Program-made: the position numbers and the translations under genes
In this document: positions 6,639-7,015 of the stretch, in pieces
How positions within the stretch are numbered: position 1 is the stretch's first letter
Layout of the letters: each line of letters opens with the position of its first letter
Assembly (NCBI GenBank): GCA_903927685.1
Contig: CAIYOB010000253.1
Location: 1 to 7,015, forward strand
DNA from: an uncultured Planctomycetaceae bacterium
GTDB taxonomy: Bacteria; Planctomycetota; Planctomycetia; Pirellulales; Pirellulaceae
Length of the DNA stretch: 7,015 nucleotides
Direction: 5' to 3'
The notes under the pieces: model-generated
Seen by the model: the letters and a program-made list of their open reading frames with translations, nothing else
The model's database searches: none
What the model was told of the DNA's origin: nothing

Positions 6639-6814
6639 GGTCGGTACTCCTGGTTATTTGGCTTCCGAACTGCCGCTTTTTCCGTAGCCGAATAGCGGGC
6701 CAAGCTGGCGTAGATGCAAATCCTGCCTCGGATCTTCGTTGGGCGAGTCCGGAATACGGTCTTTTTCACGCCCCGCAGGATGGCTTCGGCGTGGGGGTAG
6801 GTGTGGAAGCCCAT
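6635..6814 (-). CDS. ASCH-domain ORF, C-terminally truncated (59 residues)
   Basis: ATG 6814 follows CAGGA seven bases upstream and opens a 59-residue frame ending at TGA 6635-6637. The sequence runs MGFHTYPHAEAILRGVKK, then TVFRTRPTKIRG, then RICIYASLARYSATE. This matches the first half of ASCH domains, which typically show P.AE.IL.G.K..E.RSRPT..RGR..IYAS. ASCH is a beta-barrel fold related to PUA, associated with RNA or nucleotide binding. The domain normally continues for another 60 or so residues with a second set of strands; here the reading goes from YSATEKA straight into VRKPNNQEYRP and the stop. The last codons also contain the AGGAG ribosome site of the next gene, and the TGA overlaps its GTG. 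I read this as a truncated remnant that may still be translated. Confidence 0.7.
   Translation of the reverse strand: MGFHTYPHAEAILRGVKKTVFRTRPTKIRGRICIYASLARYSATEKAAVRKPNNQEYRP
6647..6651 (-). promoter_or_regulatory. Ribosome-binding site of the metallo-beta-lactamase gene, inside the ASCH ORF
   Basis: AGGAG on the minus strand lies 8 bases before the GTG at 6638 and decides in favour of that start. It falls inside the last codons of the ASCH ORF, an arrangement typical of translational coupling. Confidence 0.65.
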
Positions 6815-7014
6815 GCGGGCATCCTGATCGTTTTCATCATTTTGTGATTTACGGCTGCCCTTAGCAAGACAGGGCAGGGGTCGTCAAACGGACTGAAGAA
6901 GATGGCGAGGCGTTGAACGGTTTCAGGAAAATGAAAGGCACGGGTTCCGTAGCGGTGATTCGGCTCGACCGATACGGAGGGAAGCAGGCTCGCCAGGACG
7001 AGGCCCAGGAGCAA
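6766..7014 (-). CDS. Doubtful partial ORF at right edge, signal-peptide-like start
   Basis: The minus strand is open from the right edge down to TGA 6766, reading LLLGLVLASLLPSVSVEPN and then a region with FHFPETVQRLAIFFSPFDDP. The first residues look like the end of a signal peptide, so the true start probably lies outside the window. The C-terminal portion (MPAWASTPTPTPKPSCGA) overlaps the ASCH ORF in another frame and looks like random translation, so if the gene is real it probably ended earlier or is broken. I recognise no family. The overlap with a recognisable ASCH frame argues against at least the last 16 codons. Confidence 0.25.
   Translation of the reverse strand: MLLGLVLASLLPSVSVEPNHRYGTRAFHFPETVQRLAIFFSPFDDPCPVLLRAAVNHKMMKTIRMPAWASTPTPTPKPSCGA
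6855..6877. repeat. Perfect 7-bp inverted repeat (hairpin candidate)
   Basis: CTGCCCT (6855-6861) and AGGGCAG (6871-6877) form a perfect 7-bp stem with a 9-base loop. No run of T follows on either strand, so it is not a classical rho-independent terminator. It lies just upstream of the ASCH start and could be a degraded terminator or chance. Confidence 0.3.
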
Positions 7015-7015
7015 T

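Noticed and set aside
1..7015. CRISPR array, toxin-antitoxin pair, retron, phage defence island or transposon
   Set aside because: No spaced direct repeats, transposase, reverse transcriptase, integrase or terminal inverted repeats were seen; the lone HNH-like and ASCH pieces are not enough to claim a defence system.

Overview
The window looks like chromosomal DNA from a planctomycete, most likely a Gemmata-type lineage. This is inferred from the protein families seen: a DUF1080 (3-keto-disaccharide hydrolase) domain, a short membrane protein with a DUF1559-like segment, a stand-alone SecA-like fragment protein, a membrane-anchored cyclase, a secreted metallo-beta-lactamase-fold protein and a sugar-esterase-like hydrolase. 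The sequence is GC-rich. No rRNA, tRNA, CRISPR array, insertion sequence or integrase was seen.

Layout from left to right. (1) 1-506, minus: a protein whose end matches the end of the SecA motor domain; it runs off the left edge. (2) 615-992, minus: a short membrane-anchored protein with a DUF1559-like segment. (3) 993-1145: a divergent intergenic region with a weak promoter candidate. (4) 1146-1642, plus: a secreted DUF1080 gene that is broken by a one-base frameshift and also lacks the middle of its domain. It is the only convincing plus-strand gene. (5) 1662-2510, minus: a secreted alpha/beta-hydrolase esterase. (6) 2511-3101, minus: the front half of an M28 zinc peptidase that runs in frame, with no stop codon, into the esterase. 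(7) 3163-4140, minus: a membrane-anchored cyclase/kynurenine-formamidase-fold protein. (8) 4276-4575, minus: a small HNH-like protein. (9) 4651-5706, minus: a membrane-anchored protein with a polysaccharide-lyase-like jelly roll. (10) 5847-6638, minus: a secreted metallo-beta-lactamase-fold protein. (11) 6635-6814, minus: a 59-residue truncated ASCH-domain ORF whose stop overlaps the start of gene 10. (12) 6766-7014, minus: a doubtful partial ORF at the right edge.

The genes do not form one recognisable pathway. Most encode exported or membrane-anchored hydrolases and binding proteins (DUF1080, esterase, peptidase, cyclase, lyase-like, metallo-beta-lactamase), which fits the large surface and periplasmic hydrolase repertoire of planctomycetes. 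I see no convincing new defence or mobile system. The most unusual property is the number of incomplete genes: DUF1080 lost its middle and one base, M28 lost its C-terminal half, ASCH lost its C-terminal half, and the HNH protein has an abnormal N-terminus. At two of these sites the truncated gene joins directly to the ribosome-binding site and start of the next gene. That pattern points either to real genomic deletions or to deletions introduced during assembly, and raw reads would separate the two.
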